Origin: Sphingomonadales bacterium
GTDB lineage: Bacteria > Pseudomonadota > Alphaproteobacteria > Sphingomonadales > Sphingomonadaceae
Length of the DNA stretch: 33,099 bases
Assembly: GCA_004292705.1 (NCBI GenBank)
Contig: RDXA01000335.1
Coordinates: 1 to 33,099, forward strand
Direction: 5' to 3'
Numbering within the stretch: the stretch's first letter is position 1; every line of letters begins with the position of its first letter. Both the position numbers and the translations under genes were made by a program. Of this stretch, positions 1-8,374 are shown piece by piece. Under the pieces are notes generated by a model, which saw only the letters and a program-made list of their open reading frames with translations, had not been told where the DNA came from and did no database searches.

Positions 1-113
1 GCGGAGATGAACACCTCCACGCCCTCGCGCGCCAGCGCCAGCGCCGCCCCGCGCCCCATCCCGGCGCTGCCGCCATTGACCAGCGCCCGGCGTCCCGCAA
101 TTCCCAGATCCAT
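1..113 (-). CDS. Short-chain dehydrogenase/reductase, N-terminal fragment (cut by window edge)
   Basis: Seen: reading the minus strand from an ATG at 113 gives about 37 residues beginning MDLGIAGRRALVNGGSAGMG, then a helix ending in VEVFI, and the frame runs off the window at position 1. This is the first beta-strand, glycine-rich turn and helix of a Rossmann fold. Known: SDR enzymes have TGxxxGxG here and bind NAD(P); this copy has NGGSAGMG, with Asn replacing the usual Thr, a variant also found in real SDRs. The substrate cannot be inferred from the fragment. It lies on the same strand as the membrane protein that ends at 209, 95 nt upstream, with no obvious terminator between. Confident for the fold, not for function. 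Confidence 0.75.
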   Translation of the reverse strand, partial: MDLGIAGRRALVNGGSAGMGRGAALALAREGVEVFIS

Positions 114-208
114 CGTTTCCCTTTCGTCCGCAGCGTGCCCCGCCCCCCTTTCGCGCAAGGGTGCGGCGGGCGTAAACTGGCGAACTTGCTGGCGGCGGGT
201 CAGAGCGC

Positions 209-1771
209 TCAGCGCGGCGGCAGGGCCACAAAGAGCAGGCTGCGCCCCGCATCCGGCACGGCCACGAATCCTTCCGGGGGAAGCATATCATCGGGCAGCT
301 CGCCGACGATCCAGATGTGGGTGAAGGCATCGCGCGGCAACTTGGCAAGCGCAGCGGACAGTTTGGGCCGCGTCGCCCCGCGGCAGTCCTCGCGCTGCAC
401 CAGATGCGAAGGATCGCGCACGAAGGGCTCGGCCGCCGGGTAGTGCACCTTGAGCGGGTTCACGCCGGGTTGCTGCCACTGGTCGTTCACGAAAGCATTG
501 CGGCGCAGCACCGCCGCACCGGCGAGGTGATCAAGCGGGGCAAGGGCCCAGCGTGTCCGGCATGGCTTGACCGAAAAGAACGCCACGCGCGCGCCGACCG
601 GCATCTTGTCGACCGCGGGCAGCGCCGCCTGCACCAGCCGATCCTGCTCGACATAGGCAGAGCCCGTGGCTGCCATCCGCACCGCAAAGAAGGCCAGCGC
701 GATCGCGCTCGCCCCCATCAGCACCTTCGATCCCTCCCGCACCGGTCCAATCGCCACCAGCGCGATGGCGAGCGCATAGGGCAGCAGCCGCATGTCGGCA
801 AAGGCCGAGCCGAACACCCGGAACGGCAGGATCAGAAAGAACACAAGGCACAGCAGCGCGGCCAGCCCGAGGCCGCGGTCAAACCGCACCGTCTTGCTGA
901 ACAGCGCCCACAGCAGCAGCACCGCCACCACAGCTGCCGAACCGATATCGAAATCGCGCCAATAGGTTCTGAGCGGCGAGAGCAGCCAGTTGAGCTTGAA
1001 CTGCCAGGCCCAGCCCGACATCGCCGCGCCGGTTGATTCGGCACGCCAGATGACCATCGGTGCCACCGGCAGCAGCAGCGGCCAGCATGCCGCCAGAATG
1101 CGGCTTACCGCGGCCACCGGATGCATCCGCGCGGCGAACACCTCGGCCAGCATGGTCGCGCCGCACAGCAGCCCGAGGAACGCCCAGCCATAGGTGTGAC
1201 ACACCCAGATGGCCGCGCCCGCCGCCGCCAGCCACAGTCCGGCCGCCAGCCTGCGTTCCCGGCGGTGCAGGCGCAGCCACACCAGATAGGCCAGCAGCGC
1301 CAGCGCCATGCTGAGCGCGTAGTTGATGAAGCCGTAATTGAAGGGATAGCCATAAAGCAGCGGAATTGCCGCCACGGCAAAGGGCGTGATCCGGCCATGC
1401 ACCTCGCGGGCGACCAGCAGCAGGCCAAGCGCGCCGAGGAGCTGGGTGAGGATGACCGTGCCCCGCACCGCGCCCTCCAGCCCCAGCAGCGGATGCAACA
1501 CCTGCACCAGGATGTCCCCGCCCAGATTGCCGATCAGCTGCCAGTCATAGGAAAAGAACGGCTGGAGTTCGGGCCGGATGGCGAGCTCCGTCTGCACCGT
1601 GTGGCGGGTGAGATGACCATAGAGATCGACCAGCGGCGCAATCCCCACCAGCAGCAGCGGCAGGATGGCCGCAAGGCACACCAGCACCACCACCGGCCAG
1701 CGATCAAGCAGTCCAAGCGACTGCGGCGTGCCGCCGGGCGGCACGCGGGGCGTGACGGACGAAGAGATCAT
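209..1771 (-). CDS. Multi-spanning membrane protein, possible GT-C-type glycosyltransferase
   Basis: Seen: 520 residues with about ten or more hydrophobic segments starting near residue 27, then a soluble C-terminal part from about residue 365 containing several Cys and Trp residues. The first long loop after TM1 carries VDLYGHLTRH, an Asp/His-rich patch where GT-C enzymes usually place a catalytic acidic motif. Its ATG overlaps the TGA of the GtrA-like gene (ATGA), so it is translationally coupled as the last gene of the operon starting at 3878. Inference: with a GtrB-like and a GtrA-like partner upstream, it may transfer the flipped lipid-linked sugar to a periplasmic acceptor. No family signature is certain, so it could also be an uncharacterised membrane protein. 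Confidence 0.7.
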   Translation of the reverse strand: MISSSVTPRVPPGGTPQSLGLLDRWPVVVLVCLAAILPLLLVGIAPLVDLYGHLTRHTVQTELAIRPELQPFFSYDWQLIGNLGGDILVQVLHPLLGLEGAVRGTVILTQLLGALGLLLVAREVHGRITPFAVAAIPLLYGYPFNYGFINYALSMALALLAYLVWLRLHRRERRLAAGLWLAAAGAAIWVCHTYGWAFLGLLCGATMLAEVFAARMHPVAAVSRILAACWPLLLPVAPMVIWRAESTGAAMSGWAWQFKLNWLLSPLRTYWRDFDIGSAAVVAVLLLWALFSKTVRFDRGLGLAALLCLVFFLILPFRVFGSAFADMRLLPYALAIALVAIGPVREGSKVLMGASAIALAFFAVRMAATGSAYVEQDRLVQAALPAVDKMPVGARVAFFSVKPCRTRWALAPLDHLAGAAVLRRNAFVNDQWQQPGVNPLKVHYPAAEPFVRDPSHLVQREDCRGATRPKLSAALAKLPRDAFTHIWIVGELPDDMLPPEGFVAVPDAGRSLLFVALPPR

Positions 1772-2151
1772 TCGGACGTCGCCGGCCTGAAGACGAAGAA
1801 CTGCGAAAGGAGGAAAAAGATCAGCACATAGGCACCAATCGCCGGAATCTGCGCCAGCGCGCGGTCAGCCCCGAGCACCGCTTGCGCGGCGAGCAGCACC
1901 GCGACGTTGATCGCATAGGCAACCGCGAAAGCGGCAAGAAACCGCGCCACCTCGCGGCCCGATACCGCGCCCTCGACGCCGAACACGAACCGCCTGTTCA
2001 GCGTGAAGGACAGCACCAGCCCGACAGCATAGCCCGCCGCATTGGCGGCAAGCCCGCTCATCCCTGCCCACAGTCCGCCAAAGATCACCGCCCAGCCGAC
2101 GGCCGAATTGGCAAGGCCGGTCAGCCCGAAACGCATGAGACGCGCCAGCAT
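1768..2151 (-). CDS. GtrA-family membrane protein (putative lipid-linked sugar flippase)
   Basis: Seen: from the ATG at 2151 the product is 127 aa, starts MLARLMRFGLTGLANSAVGW and has four hydrophobic segments. The pair SFTLNRRFVF after the second segment and SQFFVFR near the C-terminus are hallmarks of the GtrA family. The frame stays open upstream to 2274, but that extension overlaps the methyltransferase and looks non-homologous. The chosen start lies 4 nt past the methyltransferase stop. Known: GtrA proteins are thought to flip undecaprenyl-phosphate sugars made by GtrB-type enzymes. The upstream glycosyltransferase and the downstream membrane protein fit that three-part scheme, but the sugar and acceptor cannot be read from sequence. 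Confidence 0.85.
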   Translation of the reverse strand: MLARLMRFGLTGLANSAVGWAVIFGGLWAGMSGLAANAAGYAVGLVLSFTLNRRFVFGVEGAVSGREVARFLAAFAVAYAINVAVLLAAQAVLGADRALAQIPAIGAYVLIFFLLSQFFVFRPATSE

Positions 2152-2155
2152 CGGT

Positions 2156-2845
2156 TCAGCGGGCAACGAGGCAGTATTGTGCGCCCAGCGGCAGCCAGCC
2201 CAAAGCACGCTCAAGCGGCCGAAGCGGCGCGAGGATCGCAGGGAAAAACAGCGTCCAGCGCAGGCCCACATCATGGAAGCCCGCCGCCCGGAACCGGCGG
2301 CGCATCTCGGGCGCGCTGATCAGCACAGCGTTCTGGTCGAACGGGCAGGTAGCGACCGCGTGGCGGGTGAGCGGGTTCCAGGGATTGTGCTCGAACAGGA
2401 TGAACCGGCCCTTGGGGGTGAGCGTGCGGCGGATCTCGGCAAGCAGGCGGATGTGATCTTCGGCCGGGATGTGGTGGAACACGCAGGCAGTGAAGACGAG
2501 GTCGAAACTGGCATCCGCGAAGGGCAGGGTCTTCCCGTCATAGCACTGCGCTTGGATCGGGCGGATGGCGCGTGCCTCGCAATGGCTCAGCGAACGGGCC
2601 GACACGTCGAGCGCGGTCAGCGCGGCATCGGGGAAGGCGCGCTGCAAGTGGGCGATGCAATTGCCCCGTCCCGCGCCGAAATCCATGATCCGCTGCGGCG
2701 CAATCCCCGCCGCAGTCATCATCCGCGCGGCTTCGGCAGCCTTGTAGGCGGCGAAGAAATCCGGGTCCTCGCCGCTCAGCCGCACCGATGCGGCATGCTG
2801 CGCGTCATATTGGTCAACATAGGCGTCGAATTCAGCCTGCGACAC
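2156..2845 (-). CDS. Class I SAM-dependent methyltransferase
   Basis: Seen: 229 aa from a GTG at 2845, beginning MSQAEFDAYVDQYD. Motif I is IMDFGAGRG (about residues 53-61), followed by an acidic LDVS at the end of beta-2, the DLVFTACVFHHI post-motif and FILFEHNPWNP. This is a Methyltransf_11/25-type Rossmann fold. The GTG has a GAGG six nt upstream and overlaps the end of the glycosyltransferase gene by 14 nt. An ATG 69 nt further upstream would add an Arg-rich non-homologous leader. Placed between GtrB-like and GtrA-like genes, it may methylate the transferred sugar or its lipid carrier, but this is inference. The substrate is unknown. Confidence 0.85.
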   Translation of the reverse strand: MSQAEFDAYVDQYDAQHAASVRLSGEDPDFFAAYKAAEAARMMTAAGIAPQRIMDFGAGRGNCIAHLQRAFPDAALTALDVSARSLSHCEARAIRPIQAQCYDGKTLPFADASFDLVFTACVFHHIPAEDHIRLLAEIRRTLTPKGRFILFEHNPWNPLTRHAVATCPFDQNAVLISAPEMRRRFRAAGFHDVGLRWTLFFPAILAPLRPLERALGWLPLGAQYCLVAR

Positions 2846-3878
2846 GGATGCCCTCGCGCAGTTCGGTCTCCACGGTGATCGCGACCTTGTCCTCGGTATC
2901 CCCGGTCTCGGCATTGGCCGCGACCGGGTGGCGGCGCACTTCGGATATGATGAACAGCGGGCGGTGCTTCGCCTCCATATACATCCGGCCGAGATATTCG
3001 CCGAACACGCCCAGCACCATCAGCTGGACACTGCCCATGATCAGGATCAGCGCAGCCAGGCTCGCCCAGCCCTCCACCGTGCCGCCCTGCATCCACACCC
3101 ACACGATCCCGATCAGCGAGACAAGGCCGGCAAGCCCGAACACCATTCCCAGATGCGACGCAAAGCGCAGCGGCACCACCGAGAAGCTGGTGACTGCATC
3201 CACCGCCAGTGCCACCATCTTGGACAGCGGGTAATGCGTCTCCCCCGCAAAGCGCGCGTCGCGATCATAGGGGAAAGCGATCTGGTTGAAGCCGACATAA
3301 CTCACCAGTCCGCGGATGAAGCGATACCGTTCCGGCATGGCGTTGAGCTGATCGACCACCCGGCGCGTCATCAAGCGGAAATCGCCGGTGTCGCGCGGAA
3401 TGTGGGTATCGACCATGTGCCCCAGCATCCGGTAGAACAGCGAGGCCGTGCCGCGCTTGAACGCGGTCTCGCCGTGGCGCTGGATGCGCTGGCCGTAGAC
3501 CACGTCATAGCCTTGCCGCAGCTGCGCGAGCATCGGCCCCAGCAATTCGGGCGGGTCCTGCAGGTCGGCATCGAGCACGAAGACAAGCTCGCCGCGCACA
3601 TGATTGAGGCCTGCGGTCAGCGCCAGCTGGTGGCCGTGATTGCGCGAGAGGTTGATTGCAACGATCCGCGTATCACGCTCGGCATGGGCGCAGATCGCTG
3701 CCCAGCTGCCGTCCTTCGACCCGTCGTTGACCAGAATCAGCTCGTAGCGGTCGGCAAAGCTCGCCCGGGCGGCCTTGGTCACCCGTTCGACCAGCGCATC
3801 AAGGCCCGGCTCCTCGTTGTATAGCGGGATGACGACGGACAGCTCGCAGGAGCCTGAGAATGTGTGCGGAACGTGCAA
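2832..3878 (-). CDS. GtrB/DPM1-like family 2 glycosyltransferase, membrane-anchored
   Basis: Seen: the GT2 domain starts ELSVVIPLYNEEPGLD. It has the nucleotide-binding LVNDGSKD, the metal-binding DAD (about residues 103-105, in VLDADLQDPPELL) and two C-terminal membrane segments followed by GEYLGRMYMEAKHRP, the typical end of polyprenyl-phosphate glycosyltransferases. The start chosen is a TTG at 3878 with AGGAGG nine nt upstream, giving 348 aa. The ATG at 3968 would add 30 residues unlike the family and would lie upstream of the promoter at 3912-3936. Known: this family loads a sugar from a nucleotide donor onto undecaprenyl phosphate at the inner membrane. It is first in an overlapping four-gene operon. 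Confidence 0.88.
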   Translation of the reverse strand: MHVPHTFSGSCELSVVIPLYNEEPGLDALVERVTKAARASFADRYELILVNDGSKDGSWAAICAHAERDTRIVAINLSRNHGHQLALTAGLNHVRGELVFVLDADLQDPPELLGPMLAQLRQGYDVVYGQRIQRHGETAFKRGTASLFYRMLGHMVDTHIPRDTGDFRLMTRRVVDQLNAMPERYRFIRGLVSYVGFNQIAFPYDRDARFAGETHYPLSKMVALAVDAVTSFSVVPLRFASHLGMVFGLAGLVSLIGIVWVWMQGGTVEGWASLAALILIMGSVQLMVLGVFGEYLGRMYMEAKHRPLFIISEVRRHPVAANAETGDTEDKVAITVETELREGIRVAG

Positions 3879-3911
3879 GTCCCTGGTCCTCCTGAAGCGA
3901 TTTAGGCAGCA

Positions 3912-3936
3912 AACGGCAATGCTGGTCGGCGGTTCC
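3912..3936 (-). promoter_or_regulatory. EcfG-type (general stress response) promoter of the glycosyltransferase operon
   Basis: Seen on the minus strand: GGAAC (3936-3932), a 16-nt spacer, then CGTT (3915-3912). This matches the EcfG/SigT consensus GGAAC-N16/17-CGTT exactly. The predicted start of transcription is near 3905, leaving about 27 nt of leader that holds the AGGAGG ribosome site for the TTG at 3878. The promoter, SD and start support each other. The sigma factor gene ecfG is in the same window at 14576-15208. Confidence 0.75.
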
Positions 3937-4476
3937 GGACGGCCTGCGCCCGGGAAAGTCCCGGCCATCCCCGCTATCGCGTCACCCGCAAAGCCCCGAG
4001 GTTGACCAGTCCGTTGTCGGTCACCACGACCGGCGGCGCTATATCCAGCATGGGCTCACGAATTTCAAGGCTTGTGGTGGGTGGCGCCGACAAGGACAGC
4101 GAGGCCGCGTCGCACGACCCTCGCCCGATCCGCCCGCGCCAGGCCTTCCGCCGCTGCGCTACTGTTGCAAAAGCATGACACCGCGCAAGCTTTGTACGCA
4201 GGGATGCGGTTCGACGTTGTTTTTCGTTGACCCCCCACCTGATGCAAGCAATTTCAGCACTGCTGGCTGGGCGCAAGGGGTCGCGCTGGGCTGAAAGCCA
4301 AGAGCGAGGATGGACGGCGCGAACATCGCAGCCACATCATCCCGCACACAAGACGAGAGGATAGCATGAAGCGTCTGGTCGCATCGGCGTGTGCCGCTGT
4401 GTGGCCAGCGAAGTTCGTTTCATCGGGTACAGATGCAGCCGAAACACAGTCCGCAAGAAACACTCAAGGGGTAGCA
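3937..4476. other. Intergenic region between the sugar operon and the TonB receptor
   Basis: No convincing gene was found. A 100-residue minus-strand frame (3974-4276) has no recognisable domain, although its last 30 codons, ending LGALRVTR, look more protein-like than the rest and could be a decayed remnant. Between 4366 and 4476 the receptor frame is open from an upstream ATG. A TTGACC at 4227-4232 followed 17 nt later by AATTTC is only a weak sigma70-like candidate for the receptor. Confidence 0.4.
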
Positions 4477-7254
4477 ATGCAAAACATCCAGAAAGTCCTG
4501 TCTTCCGGTTCGACCATCGCCCTCGGCGCGGCATTGCTTGCCGCCACGGGCGCAACGGCGGCTAATGTTGCCGAAAGCAGCGAAGCGGACACCTCAGGGC
4601 CGGTCATCGATGTCACCGTGACCTCGCAGGCCAGACTGGCCATGGCCCAGCAAGCCGCCGATGCAGCCATTGATGACGTGGTGGACAGTGGCGAGGTGCT
4701 GATCGTCACCGGCACGCGGCGCTCCAACCGCACGGTTTCGGAAAGCCCGGTGCCGATCGACGTGATTTCGGACGAGCAGCTGCGCCAGTCGGGCCTTACC
4801 GAAACCGCGCGCCTGCTGCGCGATCTCGTCCCCTCGCTCAACTTCCCGCAGCCCTCGATCACTGATGGCACCGACGCGATCCGCCCCGCCACCCTGCGCG
4901 GCCTCGGGCCTGATCAGACGCTGGTGCTGATCAACGGCAAGCGCCGCCATGTGTCGGCGCTGCTCAACATCAACGGCTCGGTCGGGCGCGGCAGCACAGC
5001 AGTCGACCTCAACCTGATCCCCTCTTCCGCGATTGGCCGCGTCGAAGTGCTGCGCGATGGCGCGGCGGCGCAATATGGTTCCGACGCGATTGCCGGGGTG
5101 ATCAACTTCCAGCTCAACGATTCGCGCAAAGGCGGACGCTTCTGGGTCAATTACGGCGGCTTCAACACCCGGATTGCCGGGGTGCAGGAAGTCACCGGGG
5201 TCAATGGCACTGCCGGTCAGGTGCCGACCCTGACGCCCGATGGCGTGCTCCAGCTCAACACCACCGGACGGGATCTCAAGGTCACCGACGGGGAGATTCT
5301 GGCCGTGTCGGGCAATATCGGCCTGCCGCTGGGATCAGAAGGCTTCATCAACATCACCGCCGAATATCGCGACCGCAACGACACCAATCGAACCGGTTAC
5401 GATCCGCGCCGCAACTATTCCCAGACCGGTGCGCTTGACCCGCGCGAACTGACGCTTGACCGCCGCTATCACCGCTATGGCGATCCGGCGACCGAAGACC
5501 TCAACATCGTCGTCAACATGGGCGTGCCGCTCGACGACAATGTCGAATTCTACGCCTTCGGCAGCTACGGCACCCGCGACGCGGAATCCGCCGGGTTCTA
5601 CCGCCGCGCGGCTGACAACCGCAACGTGCTGGCGATCTATCCCGATGGCTTCCTGCCGCTGATCAACACCGACACCGAGGATTTTGCGATCGTCGGCGGA
5701 CTGGAAGGCGATTTCGGCGGCTGGATGTGGGACCTGTCGATGTCCTACGGCCAGAACACGACCGACTTCTTCATCACCAACACCCTCAATGCCTCGCTCG
5801 GCGCGGCGAGCCAGACCGAGTTCGATGCCGGTTCGATTTCCTACAGCCAGCTGATGGCCAACCTCGGGATCAGCAAGGACATCGAAATCGCCGGGATCGA
5901 GGAGATGACCCTGTCCTTCGGGACGGAATGGCGGCGCGAGGAATACCAGCTCGGCGCGGGCGAGCTGAACAGCTATGTCGCCGGGCCGGTACGGGTCGGA
6001 GCCAACAATTCCTTCATCACCGGGGCAGGCGCAAACGCCTTTGCCGCGCCCGGTGCGCAGGTGTTCCCGGGCTTCCAGCCGCGCATCGGCGGGGTGGACG
6101 TCACGCTCCCCAACTCGCGGGAGAACATCTCGTTTTATGCCGAACTCGATACCGACATCACCGATGGCTTCAACGTCCAGATCGCGGGCCGGTTTGAAGA
6201 CTACACCGATTTCGGTTCGACTCTGAACGGCAAGCTGGCGACCCGGCTCGAGCTGTTCGACGGCTTCGCCTTGCGCGGCGCCTTGTCGACCGGCTTCCGT
6301 GCGCCCTCGCTCCAACAGCAGTTCTTCGCGGCAGCCGCAACCAACAACATCGGCGGTGTGCTCGTCGATGCCGTGACCCTGCCGGTGAACAACCCCGTGG
6401 CGATCGCGCTCGGTGCCACCCCGCTCAATCCCGAAAAATCCTTCTCGTGGTCAGGCGGCGCGGTATTCGACCGGGTCGATGGGCTGAACATCACCTTCGA
6501 CTATTACCAGATCGATATCGACGACCGCATCGTGCTGACTGAAAACCTGTCGGCCACCCGCAATGCTGCGGGTGCGCCGACCGGGACGAACCCGGGGCTG
6601 GGGATCGCCCAGATCCTCAACGCGGCCGGTTTCACCAGCATTTCGGCGGCGCGGTTCTTCTTCAACGGGATCGACACGCGCACCCGCGGTTTCGATGCCA
6701 TCGCGACCTATCGCACCGGGCTTGGCGATCTGGGCACGCTGTCGCTGACGGCGGGCTACAACTGGAACGATATCGACATCACCGGACGCCGGACCACGCC
6801 GGGCAATCTCGCCCAGGTGCCGGGCATCGACCTGTTCGGACGGCTGGAATCGCTGCGTATCGAGCGCGGCCAGCCACGTGATCGTATCAATCTGGGCGCA
6901 GATTGGGAGTGGAACTGGCTGAGCGCCACCCTGCGGGCCAACCGCTTCGGCGAAGTCTTCTCGGCTGGTGCCACGCCGATCAACGACCTGCTGCTCGAAC
7001 CGCGCTGGATTACCGACCTTGAAATCCGCCTGCGCCCGCAAGGCGGCATGGCCGAGGGGATCGAACTGGCGGTCGGGGCGAACAACCTGTTCGATCAATA
7101 TCCGACCGTGGGCCCGGTCGGCCGGGTGACCGATCCCGTCACCGGACAGCCCGGCAACCTGTCGGTCAACAACTACTTCCTGCCGTTCTCGTCCTTCTCG
7201 CCCTTCGGGTTCAACGGGCGGTTCCTCTACGCACGGCTGAGCTTCGCCTTCTAG
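4477..7254 (+). CDS. TonB-dependent outer-membrane receptor
   Basis: Seen: 925 aa from the ATG at 4477, with AAGGGG five nt upstream. A signal peptide (hydrophobic SGSTIALGAALLAATGATA, cleavage near ATA-AN) is followed by a spacer, a TonB-box-like VLIVTGTR, and a plug domain with ATLRGLGPDQTLVLINGKRRH and VEVLRDGAAAQYGSDAIAGVINF. A long 22-strand-type barrel ends in aromatic LYARLSFAF. Known: such receptors import siderophores, B12, glycans or other large substrates using TonB energy. No neighbouring gene gives the ligand. An in-frame ATG at 4366 also has an SD-like AGAGGA and would add 37 residues before the signal peptide; 4477 is preferred because it starts directly at the signal sequence. 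Confidence 0.93.
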   Translation: MQNIQKVLSSGSTIALGAALLAATGATAANVAESSEADTSGPVIDVTVTSQARLAMAQQAADAAIDDVVDSGEVLIVTGTRRSNRTVSESPVPIDVISDEQLRQSGLTETARLLRDLVPSLNFPQPSITDGTDAIRPATLRGLGPDQTLVLINGKRRHVSALLNINGSVGRGSTAVDLNLIPSSAIGRVEVLRDGAAAQYGSDAIAGVINFQLNDSRKGGRFWVNYGGFNTRIAGVQEVTGVNGTAGQVPTLTPDGVLQLNTTGRDLKVTDGEILAVSGNIGLPLGSEGFINITAEYRDRNDTNRTGYDPRRNYSQTGALDPRELTLDRRYHRYGDPATEDLNIVVNMGVPLDDNVEFYAFGSYGTRDAESAGFYRRAADNRNVLAIYPDGFLPLINTDTEDFAIVGGLEGDFGGWMWDLSMSYGQNTTDFFITNTLNASLGAASQTEFDAGSISYSQLMANLGISKDIEIAGIEEMTLSFGTEWRREEYQLGAGELNSYVAGPVRVGANNSFITGAGANAFAAPGAQVFPGFQPRIGGVDVTLPNSRENISFYAELDTDITDGFNVQIAGRFEDYTDFGSTLNGKLATRLELFDGFALRGALSTGFRAPSLQQQFFAAAATNNIGGVLVDAVTLPVNNPVAIALGATPLNPEKSFSWSGGAVFDRVDGLNITFDYYQIDIDDRIVLTENLSATRNAAGAPTGTNPGLGIAQILNAAGFTSISAARFFFNGIDTRTRGFDAIATYRTGLGDLGTLSLTAGYNWNDIDITGRRTTPGNLAQVPGIDLFGRLESLRIERGQPRDRINLGADWEWNWLSATLRANRFGEVFSAGATPINDLLLEPRWITDLEIRLRPQGGMAEGIELAVGANNLFDQYPTVGPVGRVTDPVTGQPGNLSVNNYFLPFSSFSPFGFNGRFLYARLSFAF

Positions 7255-7282
7255 GCGCTGTCCGGCTGGTTTCGCACAACAG

Positions 7283-7317
7283 GCGGTGGCGGGCAGGATC
7301 ACCCTGCCCGCCGCTGT
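7283..7317 (+). terminator. GC-rich hairpin after the TonB receptor
   Basis: Seen: perfect 10-bp stem GGCGGGCAGG (7288-7297) and CCTGCCCGCC (7303-7312) around a 5-nt loop, extended outward by wobble pairs. It sits about 30 nt after the receptor stop. There is no T-tract, so it may act as a rho-assisted terminator or an mRNA 3' stabiliser rather than a classical intrinsic terminator. Confidence 0.5.
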
Positions 7318-7495
7318 GACCCGCAACGTGATCGCGGTGCGAGGCCTGCCGCTCAACCTCCGCCAGCGCGCGCTCATGCGCTGAGAGCGGGTCTCCCGGT
7401 GGTTCAGGCCTCTGGCCATCCTTGCCATCGGGCCGGCATTCCCCGCCAAAGCAAAGCTGTTGCGGGCCTGACGACGGCCTTCTAGGGGTCTGGCC

Positions 7496-8374
7496 ATGAC
7501 CGAGAAAGATCTGAGCGACCGCAAATTCTACCGCGCGGGCGAGGAAACCCGCTTCGCCGAGGGCGGGCCCGAACGCACCCCCCAGACCGCGCACCCGGCC
7601 TACAAGCTCGCCTTCCGCGACACCGATTTCCTGCTGCGCGACGAACTGCGCCCGGTGCGGTTCCAGCTTGAGCTGCTCAAGCCTGAAATGCTGCTGGATG
7701 AGGCCCGCGTCGGATCGACGCTGGTGATGTATGGCTCGGCCCGCATTCCGAGCCCGGCGCAGGCCGAGGCGCGGGTGGCCGAGGCCGCCGCCAATGGCAG
7801 CGACTATGACCAGAAGGTCGCCGCGCGCCTCGCTGCGAAGGCGAAATACTACGACGAGGCCTACAGGCTCGCCCGGCTGGTGAGCGAGAAGGGGCTGATC
7901 GAAAACGGCTTGCGCCAGTTCGTCGTCACCACCGGGGGCGGCCCGTCGATCATGGAGGCGGGCAATCGCGGGGCGAGCGATGCGGGCAGCGAGTCCATCG
8001 GGCTCAACATCGTGCTGCCGCACGAGCAGGCGCCGAACCCCTTTGTGACCCCCTATCTTTCGTTCCAGTTCCACTACTTCGCGCTGCGCAAGATGCACTT
8101 CCTGCTGCGCGCCCGCGCGGTGGCAGTGTTCCCCGGCGGCTTTGGGACGTTCGACGAGTTCTTCGAGCTCGTGACGCTGATCCAGACCGGCAAGATGAAG
8201 CCGATCCCGATCATCCTGTTCGGCAGGGATTTCTGGACCCGCGTGATCGATTTCGAGGCGCTGGCCGAAGAAGGCACGATCTCCAAGAGCGATCTCGATC
8301 TGTTCACCTGGTGCGAAACGGCGGAAGAGGCGTGGGATTGCATCAGCGATTTCTATGAGCTGCCCCGCGGCTGA
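7496..8374 (+). CDS. LOG-family protein (TIGR00730-type phosphoribohydrolase)
   Basis: Seen: 292 aa with the family signatures TTGGGPSIMEAGNRGA (from about residue 145) and PGGFGTFDEFFE (213-224), the latter being the PGGxGTxxE motif. AGGGG precedes the ATG by 7 nt. Known: LOG-type enzymes release the base from cytokinin or related nucleoside 5'-monophosphates; many bacterial members were once annotated as lysine decarboxylases. This copy is longer than the compact forms of about 190 aa because of an N-terminal region of about 70 residues. In vivo substrate is unknown. It overlaps the following GNAT gene by 20 nt, suggesting co-transcription. Confidence 0.88.
   Translation: MTEKDLSDRKFYRAGEETRFAEGGPERTPQTAHPAYKLAFRDTDFLLRDELRPVRFQLELLKPEMLLDEARVGSTLVMYGSARIPSPAQAEARVAEAAANGSDYDQKVAARLAAKAKYYDEAYRLARLVSEKGLIENGLRQFVVTTGGGPSIMEAGNRGASDAGSESIGLNIVLPHEQAPNPFVTPYLSFQFHYFALRKMHFLLRARAVAVFPGGFGTFDEFFELVTLIQTGKMKPIPIILFGRDFWTRVIDFEALAEEGTISKSDLDLFTWCETAEEAWDCISDFYELPRG

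Noticed and set aside
317..1036. 239-codon plus-strand open frame opposite the GT-C-like gene
   Set aside because: Its product is Arg/His/Gln-rich without domains, and the opposite strand has a convincing membrane protein; this is a GC-driven shadow frame.
4227..4255. TTGACC-N17-AATTTC as promoter of the TonB receptor
   Set aside because: The -10 match is too weak to list as a feature.
3974..4276. 100-codon minus-strand frame between the sugar operon and the TonB receptor
   Set aside because: No SD and no domain; only the last 30 codons look protein-like. At most a decayed remnant, so not listed as a gene.
5335..6315. 326-codon minus-strand frame inside the TonB receptor
   Set aside because: Antisense to an unmistakable plug and barrel gene; composition typical of shadow frames.
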